From assembly GCF_901000735.1 (NCBI RefSeq), contig NC_081546.1, positions 18,103,220 to 18,167,219 of the forward strand: a stretch of DNA of 64,000 nt. Reading direction: 5' to 3'. A model generated the notes under the pieces. It saw nothing but the letters and a program-made list of their open reading frames with translations, ran no database searches and had not been told where the DNA came from. Below are positions 12,301-24,478 of the stretch, piece after piece. Positions within the stretch are counted from its first letter, which is position 1. The number at the start of each line of letters is the position of its first letter. Source of the DNA: Corylus avellana. Taxonomy: Eukaryota > Streptophyta > Magnoliopsida > Fagales > Betulaceae. A program made the translations under genes and the position numbers.

Positions 12301-12700
12301 TAGGATGCTGTGGCTATTCCTAAAAATATTGTAAGAGTCATAACTTCAATAACATCTAATTGCCATATAGATACCAAAATTCATCTTTGAAATTTTTACA
12401 AAAATTTATTTACCTTATTATCATCATGACTTAGGATGCTGTGGCTATTCCCTTGTCACTTTGATTTCCACTATTTCATAATGGCACCATAAAACTTCAA
12501 TCTTTATGTTGATCACAAAATATCCCATAGCATAATACTTTAATAAATATTTATGCTTAACAAAATAAATGATCACATGGTATATAAATAAGTATGAAAT
12601 AGATATCTTCCAGAACAGCTTAACGCTATTTATACTGAGTAAAATTCGAAATTTGAACCAAAGCGAAACAATGGCGTGATGGTGTAACCCTTCTTGCAAG
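9331..12700 (-). pseudogene. decayed Ty1/copia pol, arm A
   Basis: On the minus strand broken frames show copia reverse transcriptase and RNase H landmarks: a YIDN variant of the YVDD catalytic motif followed by ILLASSDLGLLHKV, then YVDSTKSTS, STMKA-FIACYE, QALWLR, and finally a polypurine tract before the LTR at 9,330. Many stops and frameshifts, no gag recognised, no clear 5' LTR. It was further broken by the solo LTR at 10,177-11,070. The arm B copy (58,684-61,617) has no such insertion and reads the region through. Dead element; a pair of repeats around AGCCACAGCATCCTAA lies near 12,310 and 12,435. Confidence 0.75.
10177..11070 (+). mobile_element. solo LTR, present only in arm A
   Basis: An 894-bp LTR starting TGTTAGTTCTTG and ending TTTTTCA, flanked by perfect 5-bp target duplications TCATG (10,172-10,176 and 11,071-11,075). 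The arm B site near 60,770 has a single TCATG and no LTR, so it is the empty site. There is no internal region, so it is a solo LTR left by recombination. A TATA run (GGGGTATATATACAT) near 10,560 and several TCCGGAC palindromes lie inside. Related copies sit at 20,686-21,588 and 49,714-50,616. Confidence 0.93.
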
Positions 12701-13161
12701 CCCTATTGTGTGAGGTTTGATACCCCACACTGGAAAAAGGAAGAAGTTCATCCCCTACCTTCAATGACTTCACACTGCAAGCCCTAAGCGAAACAATGAC
12801 TTCATCCCCTACCTGCAGCCGGGTCTGAAATTCTGATCTGGGTCGGGTCTCGCCCTATAAGGGTCTACAAACGGGTTTTCTCATTTTTCATCAAATTTTC
12901 GCACTGAAACCCGATTTTAAAGCATGATTTTGGTTCATAATCATAAAAGCTTTTGATTTATGGGTTAAGAAACATATGGGTATTCCAAAAATCAACCAAA
13001 AGAAATCATTCTATTGAAGAAAATACATGCCGAAATTTTGTTAACAAGATTTCAAAATTGTTCAAAAAATATAGTGTTTAACACAATCAAACCCCGTAAC
13101 ATTGATCTTTAAAACTACAAAAGAATCATTAAACATTAAACTTCAAAAGATTCAGCCAAAC
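12701..13161. other. no gene seen
   Basis: Spacer between the decayed copia body and the next solo LTR. It contains a local duplication of the phrase around TTCATCCCCTACCT (12,748 and 12,802) that arm B lacks. Confidence 0.5.
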
Positions 13162-14352
13162 TGTAAGTTCTTGTTGGCTTAATTCAGTAAGCAAAATGGT
13201 GACCAAAAGTGCCAAGATTCATCATCTATTCAATTACCGTTCGGACGAAAAGAAGTACCTTTCGGACGCTCGAAGAATTCTATTTTCCCCGAGAGCCTCG
13301 TCTGCAATCTCATTTGCAATCTCGTTCGGACGAGCTTGATAAACAAGAATTCCTGAGAGCCTCGTCTGCAGTCTCGTTTGCAATCCCGTCCGGACGAGCT
13401 CCATAAACAAGAATTCCCGAGAGCCTCGTCTGCAGTCTCGTCTGAATTCTGTCCGGACGACTTTTACTAAAAAGGTCATATCTTAAGTTTCAAGCCTCTG
13501 ATTGGAGCAATCTTTGCGGCATTGGAAAGCTAACTCAAGAATCTACAAAGTTATGTTTCACGATATTTAGCAAATTCCAATGTTTACTAGGTCAAAACGG
13601 GCCATAAAGAGAAAACTACGAAGCTGTGCAGAATGGCTCGTCTGCAATCTCGTCCGGATGAGATTGCAGACGACCATGTGTTAAAAACACGTTCTGGATG
13701 TGTTTTATTGTCCCGTCCGGATGGCACGTGTTCCTGTCCGGACGCCGCGTTCCTGTAACAGTTTTAAATGAATATAAACTCTTTCCTATGTCTAGGGATG
13801 ATGTGACTATTATAAATACACCTCTATAGGAAGAGAGAGGAACGAATTTTTGATCTAGAATTCGCCGTCGTGTGCTAAGAGAGTCTGTAACATAGAGAGT
13901 CGGTTCTCTCTCTTAGAGTGATCGTTTGTGTTTATTTGTTGATTGTTGAAGTGAAGTCAACCGGAGTTCCGGTGAAGGAAGATCACGTAGAAGGATTGTG
14001 CCAGCTGTCTTTGGAAAGGGCTACTGCGATAGAAGGCAAGTGGGTTGCTTGTCTTATACAAGATCGTGTCAATTGCAAATGTTTTGTAAGTGTGAACGTC
14101 TTGTAATCCTTTATTCTTTTACTGAGTTAGTTGATTTCATGGGTTTGGCTGCCCCGGAGAGGTTTTACTTTTAGAGAGTTCTCTAATTGGTTTCCTCTTC
14201 GTAACCAAAATATATGTGTTCTTTATTGTTCATTGCATATCCATTTTTGGTTAATTATTATTTGTTACGTCAGATCTATTTCCGCATAATATTATGTGAA
14301 ACACCTATACATTCATAATAGGTGTCGTTTGGAGTCATATATAGAATTTTCA
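13162..14352 (+). mobile_element. second-family solo LTR, arm A
   Basis: Starts TGTAAGTTCTTG, ends TTTTCA, with near-matching flanks CAAAC (13,157-13,161) and CAAAA (14,353-14,357), as expected for an old 5-bp target duplication with one mutation. It has no internal region. Its 3' third (CTGCCCCGGAGAGGTTTTAC, then CCTCTTCGTAACC) and its first 30 bp are close to the 894-903-bp LTR family in this window, so the two families are relatives. The arm B copy (57,417-58,683) is longer because of an internal tandem repeat. Confidence 0.8.
13296..13460 (+). repeat. minisatellite inside the solo LTR, arm A
   Basis: About two and a half units of roughly 64 bp, each with GAGCCTCGTCTGCA, GTCCGGACGAGCT and AACAAGAATTCC. 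Arm B carries more units at 58,341-58,560. Confidence 0.8.
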
Positions 14353-14825
14353 CAAAACATACCATTTTGAAACTTAAAACCCAAAACCAAGACAAAAACC
14401 AAAACATTGAACATATAAACCTTCAATCACTCAAGAAACATTCAACAAATCCGTCCTAAACAAATTATATATAACAATTTCACATTTATGTCATTATATA
14501 TAACTTATTTAAATTTTTGCTTTGTTTGAGATAGTTCTTTATTGTTAATTTGTTAATTAATTAAGTAATTATTGCTATGTGTTATGATTGTTATTTGGTA
14601 TGCACGTGGTATATATGAACAGCCATGTGGTTAATTTTGATCGGTTATATCCGGAAACTAGTAATTAACTTAGATTTACTTATTTAACTTATAATAATAA
14701 ATGCATTTAAATTTAGACTTGTATATTGTTTAGGTTTTGTTTGGATGTAAATTCCATTTAATATGTATGGGTTTATTGAATACTTTTAAGTCGCGTATAT
14801 TTCTCTCTAATGTCCGTACACAACA

Positions 14826-17800
14826 ATGGACAAGAGTTGGATGACAAAGCGTAGGGGTACGAAGGAATATAAAGACGGCTGTAGATTGTTCGTAGACTTT
14901 GCAGTTAGGAACTGCACAATACCTGATGGTAAGATTTATTGCCCATGTAAGGTGTGTCGCCTTAACCGGCGCTATCCGCCAGGCATTGTTCTCGCCCACT
15001 TGACAGGGGGAAAAGACATACTTCCTACAAATAAGGATTGGATGTTTCATGGTGAGAAGCCTGTCCGAGACCATGTTGAATTGTCTCCTTTGAATCGTAC
15101 GGCCACAGATGAAGCAGGTGGAAGCAGTGATCAGGGTGGAAATATGCACGCTATGTTGCGTGATGTGTTCGGCATGCACGATGTCAGTGAAGACAACTGT
15201 GAGCCTCAGGTCGTTGTGCAGGGTGATGAAGAAATCGTAGTCGAAGAAGTGGATGAAGTTGATGCCCAAAAGTACCACAAGCTGCTTAAAGAGGCAAAGA
15301 CATCACTATATGATAGGACCAAACATAGCAAGCTGAGCGCAACTGTTCATCTGTACAACTTAAAGTGTGTTGGTGGAATTAGTAACAAGATATTCTCATC
15401 TCTCCTTGAGTTCATCAATCAATTGTTGCCTGCGGATAATGAAGCTTTGCCGGTTAATACCTATGAAGCAAAAAAATATCTAAGGGACATGGGACTCGGG
15501 TATGAGAAGATTCTGGCTTGTCGTAATGACTACATGTTATTTTGGAAGGGCAACAAAGAGTTAGATTCATGTACAGTTTGTGGCAAATCTAAGTGAAAAG
15601 ATGAAATTCATTTGGACGAGGACGGTCAACCCATATCGTCAAGTAAGAAACGCCCGGTAAAAGTGTTACGATGGTTTCCACTCATACCAGGACTACAGAG
15701 GTTGTTTATGTCACAGTATACATCACCCCATATGAAGTGGCATGTAGACAACCGCACAAAGGATGGCAAATTGAGGCATCCGGCCGACAGTGAAGCATGA
15801 AAGTCATTTGATCAGTTATATCTGGAATTTGCAGCTGACAGCAGGAATGTAAGGCTTGTACTAACCTAAGATGGATTTAATCCTTTTGGGAACCTTAGTA
15901 CATCCCACAGCACTTGGCCTGTAATGCTTGTGCCATATAACTTGCCTCCTTGGATGTGCATGAAACAAACGTCTTTTATATTATCCCTGATTATCCCAGG
16001 CCCGAGCTCACCTGAAATGGATATAGACATTTACCTACAGCCCTTATTTGAGGAATTGAAGGAATTATGGAATGTAGGGGTACGCATATTTGATGTTTCC
16101 ACTAAAACACACTTTATGTTGCGAGCACAATTGATGTGGATAATTAACGACTTCCTGTCATACGGAGATCTGTCAGGGTGGCCTACAAGGGGAGCAAAGG
16201 CATGTCTTTGTTATATGCAGTTAACAAGGTCTCGATGGTTAAAACACGACCACAAATGGTGTTTTATGGGTCATAGGCAATACTTGCCCTTGGATCATCC
16301 GTGGAGGAAGAATAAAAGAAATTTTGACGGTAACCAAGAACTACAATGTCCACCTAATGTGCTAAGTGGAGATGAAATCCTAAGACAGTTAGAAGGGATG
16401 CCATTTGGGGATGAGGATGCCGGCAAGTCAAAGCCAGACCGTAGTAAGAAGTAGGGAGAGAAGCGGAAGAAGAGTACTCTTAACACCAGACCAGAAGGGA
16501 CCAATTATGCATTATGGAAGAAGAAGAGTATTTTCTTTAGGTTGCCGTATTGGAAGGATAATTTACTGCCGCACAACCTTAATGTGATGCACATAGAGAA
16601 GAATGTGATGAACAACATTCTTGGCACAATACTCAACATAAAAGGGAAAACAAAGGACAACTACGATGCTCGCAAAGACTTGCAAGAGATGGGATTGAGA
16701 CGTCTACTTCATCAATTTACGAAGAATGGAAAAAACTATATGCCCCCAGCTTACCACACGATGTCCAATGAAGATAAAACCAGTTTCTTGAAAGTGCTTC
16801 GGGATGTGAGGGTGCCTGATGGTTATGCCTCGAATATTTTCAAATGCGTATGACTCAAAGATTGTACGATGACGGGTTTGAAGAGTCATGACAATCACAT
16901 ACTGATGCAATAACTTCTACCTATTACTTTACGTGGGTCACTTCCAGGTAACGTGGTCAGACCTTTGGTTGAGATGGAAACATTCTTCTGGGGCATATGT
17001 TCAACTACGCTGACACTAGATGATTTGTACCGACTCTAGAGTGAAGTCTGCGTGACTTTGTGCAAGATGGAACAACCCCCAAGTTTTTTCACTAGTATGG
17101 TCCATGTTGTCGTGCATCTTGTCAGTGAATGCCAACTGGGTGGACCAGTGCAGTATAGGTGGATGTATCTGGCTGAGAGTTAAATTTTGATCGTTAAGCT
17201 ATTATTATTATTTCTTTCCCCACCACTAAAAGGCAGTGAATCACTGCAATTGATTGATTGATTTCCATATACAGGAGCCTAGGGGGGTTCAAATCTAATG
17301 TGCGCAATAAAGCGGCTCCCGAGGGATGTATTGCGGAAGGCTACATAGCAATTGAGTTGGTGACATTTTGCTCGATGTATTTGGATGACGCATCGATGTT
17401 TCATAATAAGGCCCAAAGAAACCCTGATGGTTGTAAGGGAGCAGGTACACAAGTCATCTTCAACCATATCACACTGGCACAGATTCATCGATATATATTG
17501 TTTAACTCGGACGAGTTCCTATCGCTACGGACGTGAGTCATGTCACTAGTACATGCCCTACCATTCCTTGTACAACTTTAATTTCTAGTGCACTATAATG
17601 AATTTAATTTCTAATTGTAGGATGCACATGGAAACGCTTAGAGGGCGAACAACGGACGATCAGTTGGAAAGCAAACATTTCAAACAATTTGTCGATTGGC
17701 ATCGTGACTACATAAGAATAATGTCTTCTTACAAGTTAAATGACTTGTATATCTATTTCGCATACAAATCCTATACACCAACTTCATATATCGCCCTCCA

Positions 17801-18441
17801 TTGTACGCAGGTCAATGGATTGGACGACCTACGTAGACAGGAGCTAGGTGAGAAACTGGTAATGCATTGTAGAGGGCCAAAGGAAATAGCAGTCAAGTAT
17901 AACAGATATGTGGTTAACGGGAAGTTGTTCCGCACTCTTTCAGTTGATATCGGAAAAAGGACTCAAAATAGCGGCTTGTGTGTGCCAAGTACTGTTGGCA
18001 AAACGTATTACAGAAATTTAACCCAAATAATTGAGGTTGAGTACTACAATAGGACAAAGTATGTTATGTTCAAGTGTGATTAGGCGGGCAACACAAGGGA
18101 CAGGGGGTACAAGGTTGACGAGTATGACATTATGCTTCTCAATTTCAAAACCTTATCCACACATGAGAGAGGATTACAGATGAGCCGTTTGTGCTAACTT
18201 CATAAGCTGACCAAGTATTTTACTTCGAAGATGAAAGGAACCCAGATTGGGCTTGCGCTGTAAGGCCTAAACCTACAAATGTGTATGATGTTGGTCAGGG
18301 TCAAGGGTCTGACGATTCTAATGTTAGCTACCACGAGATTGAGCCCCTCCTCTTGAGTACCAATCATGATCATGTTAACGCACCTGATGATGTCGATTAC
18401 ATTCGACCCGATTTAGAACCAATCGAAGCGTATGTCATTTA
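14826..18441 (+). pseudogene. CACTA TNP2-type transposase, arm A, broken
   Basis: TNP2 cuts and moves CACTA (En/Spm) elements. The first frame (14,826-15,596) starts MDKSWM and carries the family's N-terminal C/H-rich region (CPCKVCRLNR); further pieces at 15,612-15,800, 15,924-16,454 and 16,542-16,853 carry the transposase core (HFMLRAQLMWIINDF, GWPTRGAKAC, LPHNLNVMHIEKNV). At 17,040-17,190 is the region called DUF4218 (HLVSECQLGGPVQYRWMY) and at about 17,600-18,180 DUF4216 (EVEYY, VMFKCD). Stops at 15,594 and 15,798 are shared with arm B, so decay began before the copies separated. Stops at 16,452 and 18,080 are not in arm B. No terminal repeats border it. Not functional. Confidence 0.9.
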
Positions 18442-18683
18442 ATGAAATTGGAGTACACCCTTCTCTTTGATTTTTTTTTTTTTTAAGAAATATTTACATT
18501 AATTTGTAATTGCTTTTTAGGTTAACCATAAAATTTATATGTAGTTTGTAGAAACGATATATAATTAATTGAATAACTAGTATATGTTTAAAATTTTAAA
18601 TGTGTGATTACTTTACATATACTTGTACATATTTACTTATTTTAAATACTAATTCAGTTAGTAACATATTTTGCAGGGAGATA

Positions 18684-21600
18684 TGAGTTATAGGAGAAAG
18701 AGAAAAACACAGTGGCAACTGACCGTGCGGTTGATATCCGGTGTCCATGCATTACATTCGTCCCCCCGGGCTGATATGGAGCCAAAAGGGTATAGACCGA
18801 TGCTTCCACATCATGTGGAAGGGCAGACCCATGCGGGGCAGGACGTGGGCTTTGGTGGTGACGTTCATGTAGATTTTAGCATACTCCGCCAGAGCCGGGC
18901 ACATCCACACCTTTCACACTCAACTTCACGACGTTGAGCGATCTGAGTATCATTTCCCATGGCCATTTCGAGCGGCACCCATATCCTACCGGATCACAGG
19001 TGGATGATAGTGATGAGACACAGCCCCTGGATAGCAATGTGGGTGATGAGGATGGTGTCGCGCAGGACACGCATTTTGATGATGCCGCTACACGCCCGTT
19101 GGCAGTGGACGAGTTTCGGACGATAAGTAAGTATATGTGCTAAAAAATCGTAATTTTTTTTTAATTTCAATATGTAGTTAGTTTAAATAAGTAGCTAACT
19201 TGTTCAAATCCTTAATGTATTAGGTGTAGATCAAAATGGCATCACCCGCTACCATGTTTTGAGTGTCAAGTCATGTCACAAGCTGTGGAAGATCCCCGAT
19301 GACCAGAGGATCGTGTGTGAGTATAACCCCGCGTGGCAGCCTGTGGGACAAAGCGCTTCCAAATTTAGATGGATGACCGGAGTGTTCGTCAGGAGCAGTA
19401 ATTATGTAAGGATTAGCGACAAGTGGAAGAATGTACCGGAGTGTAGGAAGGAGGATATTTGGGATGCCTTGATGGTATGTTATAATTAAATATTATTGTA
19501 TTTATGATAGTTATTTGTATATTCATATATTTATCTCAAATACATGTTGTATTGTTAATATAAATATATGCGTGAATTTATGTAGAAGCACTTCTATATT
19601 CCGCATGAGTGCGATGTCGCGGCCATAAAATGGGACGCTTTCCTTGATATGCGAAACAAGCATAAGACTTGGAGGTATGACTTGAAGCAGAGTCTTCATA
19701 TTACGTCGGACGATACTCCGAGGATAGTGAAGGCTAGGGAAGGGGAACAATTATCCATGTACAACAGAATGGACGTGGATATATTATTGGAGAAATGGTG
19801 TAGTAAAGAGAATGAAGTAAGTCACATATTTTAGTGGGTTTTGTTTAGTTTTATTAAAAGGAATGTGTTAGACTAAAATATTAACAATGTTAATTGTGTA
19901 GGAATATGCTGCATATATGAAGGGAATCTGGTCCAAGAACAAGGAGCCTCACTGCACCGAGTCAAAGAGCTTTGCTAGGGCTACACATGAAGAAGTATGT
20001 GTATTTTTTGATCAGTTATATATATATATATATATGGGATCAGCAATAAGCCGGAGTACGCTGGTCGGGTTCGCCAGGTTGGAACAGGTATACTACCTGT
20101 GCGTGGCAGCATATACTCCTATTATAGACTAGTCGCGCCACTGTCACAACCTCCCGGGAGCCCTGGTGTCCTAGAAATGATAGAAGCTGAACTACAAGCT
20201 GAGCGGGAGAAGCACAAGCAAGAGATGGATGCGCTGTTAGAGACACAACAAGAGCAAGCAGTAGCGCTGCAAGCTGAAAGGGAGAGGCATAGGGCGGAGA
20301 TAGCTGCGCTGTTAGATGCACAGCGAGAGCAGGTTGCTGTGCGGCTAGCTGAGAGCGAGGCTAGTATGAACACTTTGTATGAGGCACATTTTCGTCAGCT
20401 TGAGTCCATGTTGCAGTCGAGGTCCTCATCCGATATGACTCGAGTTAAGGATGTGCCAGACAAAGAGTCTCTAGCCCGTTTGGAGGTGAGATCATTGGTG
20501 GGGAGTGGATCAGGTAATGCAATTTTTTTTTTTTTTTTTGGTTTGGGTTTTCTTGAATATATATATATGGACACTCTTGTTGCAAAATGTTTTGTTTGGC
20601 ATTGGTTTGGTTATACATTTTATTGCTTTTAGTATTCTTTTTGATGTTCTTATTGTTGATAGTGACCCCCGATGATGTTTGTTATTGAAAAACGCTATGC
20701 CGACTCCAAAAACTTGTTTATCACAATTTATGCGAAATTAATATTATGAAGAAATAAACAATTCAATCACCTAAAATATATAAAGCAATAAAGAGGCAGA
20801 CACAAATATTTTGGTTACGAAGAGGAAACCTTTTAGAAACCGATCTAAAAGTAAAACCTCTCCGGGGCAGCCAAACCCAGGAAATCACTATCAAAAGATT
20901 ATCTAGAGATTACAGACACTAGGAACACTTACAACCCTTTGCAAGACCTTGGCTCTGTAAGATCGACAAGCCTACAACTCGTCTCCTTGCTCAAATCTTC
21001 TTCAACGTGATTCTCCTTTACCGGATCCTTCCGATAGACTTCTCAATCGTAGATTTATCAAAGGAATAACTAAAACTCTAAGAGATTTAATTTAACGCTC
21101 ACCACATATGATCTCTCTTAGCACAGCCTCTGACGAACTCTCTGGGGGTGAAAATTCGTACATCTCTATTCTATAATGATGTATATATACCCTCGACAAA
21201 ACCCTAGACCTAACCCACTTAAAATCACATTTTTTGAGCCTAAAACTTACGGGGTGTCCGGACAGGTTAATAGGCTATCTGGACAGGGCTTTGCAGAGCA
21301 GAAATAGAGTTTCTGAAAATGCGGTCCGGACCCAGGGAAGGCTTGACCGGACAAGGCATGCAATGGGTGAAACAGCATTCTGGAAATGCTATCCAGTCTT
21401 GATCAACTGCTCTGATCGTGGGAGTTTGTGGTTCGATTGAGCTGAAATTTTGTAGGGACGTTCATAACACATGAATCTATATTATGAACGGTGGAGATTG
21501 GATTATGAGCATTCTATACTAGTGTTTGAGACTGTGAACTGTAGCCTCTGCATTTTGGAACTGAATTAAGCCAACACAAGAACTAACAGTTATTATTTCT

Positions 21601-21917
21601 ACTACTAAACGTTAGCATTGTATTTGCGTCTAATTTTATAAGGATATTATTTTTCAGTCGGAATATCTATATATATATATATATATAGATAGATATTGCA
21701 TTGATGATGATTATTATTTGTAGTTAGTGCATTTTTTGTTCTATTATAGTAATGTCATTTTGGTTAGTATATATGTTAAAGTTGTTATGGTGCCCTTTTT
21801 TGTGTTTGGCTTAGGATCCTGATAAGAAAGGTACCTATTGCTTCCTGATTGATTGTTTTATCATCTCCAGGTAATGCGGAGAGGTTGGAGAATGAGGAAG
21901 CTATCGACCTAGAATGA
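18684..21917 (+). pseudogene. second CACTA gene (TNPA/transposase_24-like), arm A, broken
   Basis: Follows the transposase on the same strand, the usual two-gene layout of autonomous CACTA elements, in which the second product binds the element ends. Pieces: 18,684-19,140; 19,225-19,487 (HKLWKIPDDQRIVCEYNPAW); 19,585-19,820 (RNKHKTWRYDLKQ); 19,900-19,995, which carries the transposase_24-like signature EPHCTESKSFA; a long Glu/Gln/Ala-rich coiled coil at about 20,175-20,400; and a short last exon at 21,871-21,917 with acceptor CATCTCCAG. The last intron (20,515-21,870) holds a solo LTR. A missing C near 18,879 shifts the frame, and a deletion of about 510 bp near 20,036 removed exon sequence still present in arm B (about 51,272-51,780). 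Confidence 0.78.
20686..21588 (-). mobile_element. solo LTR inside the TNPA-like intron, arm A
   Basis: A 903-bp LTR of the same family as 10,177-11,070, in reverse orientation. On the plus strand it begins TGAAAAACGC and ends AACTAACA, with perfect 5-bp target duplications GTTAT at 20,681-20,685 and 21,589-21,593. It is shared with arm B (49,714-50,616), so it inserted before the two copies diverged. No internal region. Confidence 0.93.
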
Positions 21918-22194
21918 GCATTGTCTATGAGTTTATAGTTGGTAAACCAATTATATATTTTGTTCTTGTTTTGTTGATGTTTAACATTACATGTAATTAA
22001 GTCTATATTCATGGTAACATATATAGTTTGGTTGTATATGATTGACGTAGAGACTGCATGTTTGTGATACATGTAATTATGTCAATATGATAAATAGTAA
22101 GTATTTTTTTATGGATATTTAATCAATACTTCGTTTAGGGTTTAATAGGTTGGGCCTCTTGTAGGAGAGATTAAGAGGTCAAAAGTATAATTGA

Positions 22195-22833
22195 GTGTTT
22201 CTTTTCATTAAAAAAAAAGAAAAAGAAAAAGAAAGAAAGGAGATAGAAAGAGAAGAGGAAGAAAAGAAGGAATCTCTATGGTCTACAAATTTGGAAGGGT
22301 TATGTAACTATGAGCACTTGTTATTCTTTCTGAAGAGGAAAAATTATGATATTTGGGTACCGCTAGAAAAAATCAATTATCAATTTGCTTCTATGTTCTT
22401 GAAGGTACTTTATGCTTCAATTTATAAATTAAACTGCTAGTTTTGGTTAGGTTTTCTTGTTCTTTGTGAAATAAATGTTATACTACCTTTCTTGATGTAA
22501 ATGGCAATTCTATGAATGTAGATGGCAATCAAATATAAATACCTATTGATTTAATAAGATTCTGTGGTAGGTCATGGAGGAAAGTTGCTACTTTATTCAG
22601 TCTTGTCTTCCACAGGATAGAGTAGAGTATTTGTTTCTCTTTGTAGAGTAACATATTTTTTTCGAAATTATTTCTTACTGCAGATTGTGAAGAAGCTCAT
22701 GAATGTTGTTGCCAGTATACATCAAGCTATCTGGGAAGCCTTTGGAAATAGCGGTATGAACTCAGCATCTCAAAATGAGAGTTCACAATCTGAGTATGCA
22801 TCAAGCTTTCTCAAATATGGGAGTTCACTTTAA
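22195..22833 (+). other. possible last two exons of an unrecognised gene, arm A
   Basis: A frame from 22,195 to 22,404 ends at a donor (TTGAAG|GTACTT). An acceptor (TTTCTTACTGCAG) at 22,671-22,683 opens 49 codons in the same phase, ending in TAA at 22,831-22,833. Joined, the two give about 119 residues: a lysine/glutamate-rich low-complexity start, then an ordinary mix (YDIWVPLEKINYQFASMF; VVASIHQAIWEAFGNSGMN; a Ser/Gln-rich tail). I do not recognise the protein. Arm B has an extra T in the first piece that breaks the frame. It may be a captured or relict host-gene end. Confidence 0.3.
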
Positions 22834-23815
22834 AAAGTAAAATGCCCATTGTGCAACAACTAATTGCCACATAAATGTGATAGTTCATGTGTCATTTTTG
22901 TTTTCCTTCTCCTTGCTCAGTAGGACTTAGTAATTTTTTCGATGTGTGTTTGTGTAAGTGATGAGTTTTAAGAGGAACTTTTATGGATGAGTTGGTACTT
23001 TGACATAAAAGTCATATACTGGTGTGAGGATTCACCAATATTGTCAAATTTCCTCTATCTGCCCTTGAATCTCCCAAGAATTTTCAGCTCCTGGCCAAAA
23101 ATGAGATCATCTGCAAAAATATATACAGGATTCACCAATATATACATGACATCTGTAAGATTATATAATGAATTTCCAGCTCCTAGCAGCCCTTGTAAGA
23201 ATATATACAAGATTCACCAATATATACATGCCATTTGTAAGAATATAGAATCTTACGTAGCAGAAAAATATAATTAGACTCTTCTTTGCAGCCCTTGTCT
23301 TTTATAACTACATATGCCTCAAGTATACTATGGCCTCTGCATATTGCCAAGTATAACCTGGTCATATAGGACGTATTAATTTGGTTGGATTTTGTTTTCC
23401 ATTTTGGTTTGGCATCCTAATCTAACTGTTGAACTAATTCAATGACCTACCAGTTATTCTATGGCTTTCTCTATTTATTTCTTATGTTGATAGATCTGAA
23501 TGTCGAATTCCATTATATGTAACTGAATTTTTGTACATATATCCTTTCTTACTGCATGGTTTTATCATGCCAAATGCAACATGGCATTATTTCTAAATTT
23601 GCTACCATTCATAATTTTTTTTTCCTAGATCCATCAACTACAAGTCATTAGGACATAGTTTAAGTCATTAAGAGTTGTTGGCTTTGGAAGATGTGCTTCA
23701 AATGATTTACTCTTAAATCCTTATGAAGTTGTCAATTCAAAAAAAAAACAAATGAGAAAAAAAAACAATAAATTGTAAATTAAACAAACAAATGAGGAAA
23801 AAAAAAAGACCTAAT
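22834..23815. other. no gene seen
   Basis: AT-rich. A short phrase (GATTCACCAATATATACATG) occurs twice at about 23,130 and 23,210. Bases 23,184-23,378 have no counterpart in arm B, where two gaps and a foreign contig lie instead. Confidence 0.5.
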
Positions 23816-24184
23816 TTTCTGACGTGGTACTAGTGCCACGTCAGAAAATTTTATGACGTGCTACTCTTTGCCACGTCAAAATTGGAAGATCTATGTCAGA
23901 AAACATTCTGACGCAGTAGAAATGCCACGTCAAAAAAAATTTTGACGTGGCACAGAAAATTTTCTAACGTGCTACTATTTTCCACGTCAAAAAATATTTC
24001 TGACGTGTGATACAATAAAACGTCAGAAAATTCTGACGTTCTAACCACTAACACGTTAGGGAAAAAAAATTTACTGACCCCTATGCTTCTGACATTCAAC
24101 ACACGTCAGAAAAATTTTCTGACGTGTTAGACACCATAAAACGTCAGAAATTTCCAGTAAGGAAAAAATTGTTTTTTTGTAGTG
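23816..24184. mobile_element. CACTA-like element end with ACGT-core hairpin array, arm A
   Basis: Inverted units of the type TTCTGACGTGG...CCACGTCAGAA fill this stretch; I count about fifteen ACGT cores in some 330 bp. It ends in TTTTTTTGTAGTG at 24,172-24,184, the complement of a CACTACAAAAAAA terminus. The element interrupts an LTR that resumes at 24,185. The other end is not defined. Arm B copy: 44,923-45,308. Confidence 0.72.
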
Positions 24185-24478
24185 GATAAGAATTTTTGGC
24201 CTATCTGCTTTTCACGTTAAAGTTGTGATCGATGGATATCACAGACTTGTCTTTTATATAGGCCAAGACCCATATCCACTTATCTTACGTTGCTTCCTTC
24301 CATCAAGGGAGACAACACTTGGTAAAAATAAATCACATTTTCACCTTCAGTAGTTAACTGTACTTTAATTACCCAAAGTTTTTTGTTTAATAAAAACTAT
24401 ATATAATATACTATATACATACAATATATGTGACATGTGGGCCACCTTAAGTCTCCTGATAGAAGATTAATTCTAATA
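24185..24478 (-). mobile_element. LTR fragment, arm A
   Basis: Close copy of about 300 bp of the LTR at 8,925-9,330, including GTGGGCCACCTTAAGTC and GGCCAAGACCC. It stops where the CACTA-like terminus begins, so that element landed in it or captured its edge. Arm B copy: 44,629-44,922. Confidence 0.75.

Noticed and set aside
14730..15278. 182-codon minus-strand frame
   Set aside because: It lies antisense to the start of the TNP2 transposase; the plus-strand frame has clear family motifs. The arm B equivalent at 56,513-57,085 is a shadow too.
20040..20373. Minus-strand Ser/Ala/Cys-rich frames (also 50,934-51,330 in arm B)
   Set aside because: Antisense shadows of the Glu/Gln/Ala-rich coiled coil on the coding strand.
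14353..22180. A complete CACTA element around the transposase genes
   Set aside because: No CACTACAAG terminus or hairpin array borders the two genes in either arm, so the element's ends cannot be assigned; the arrays elsewhere may belong to other elements.
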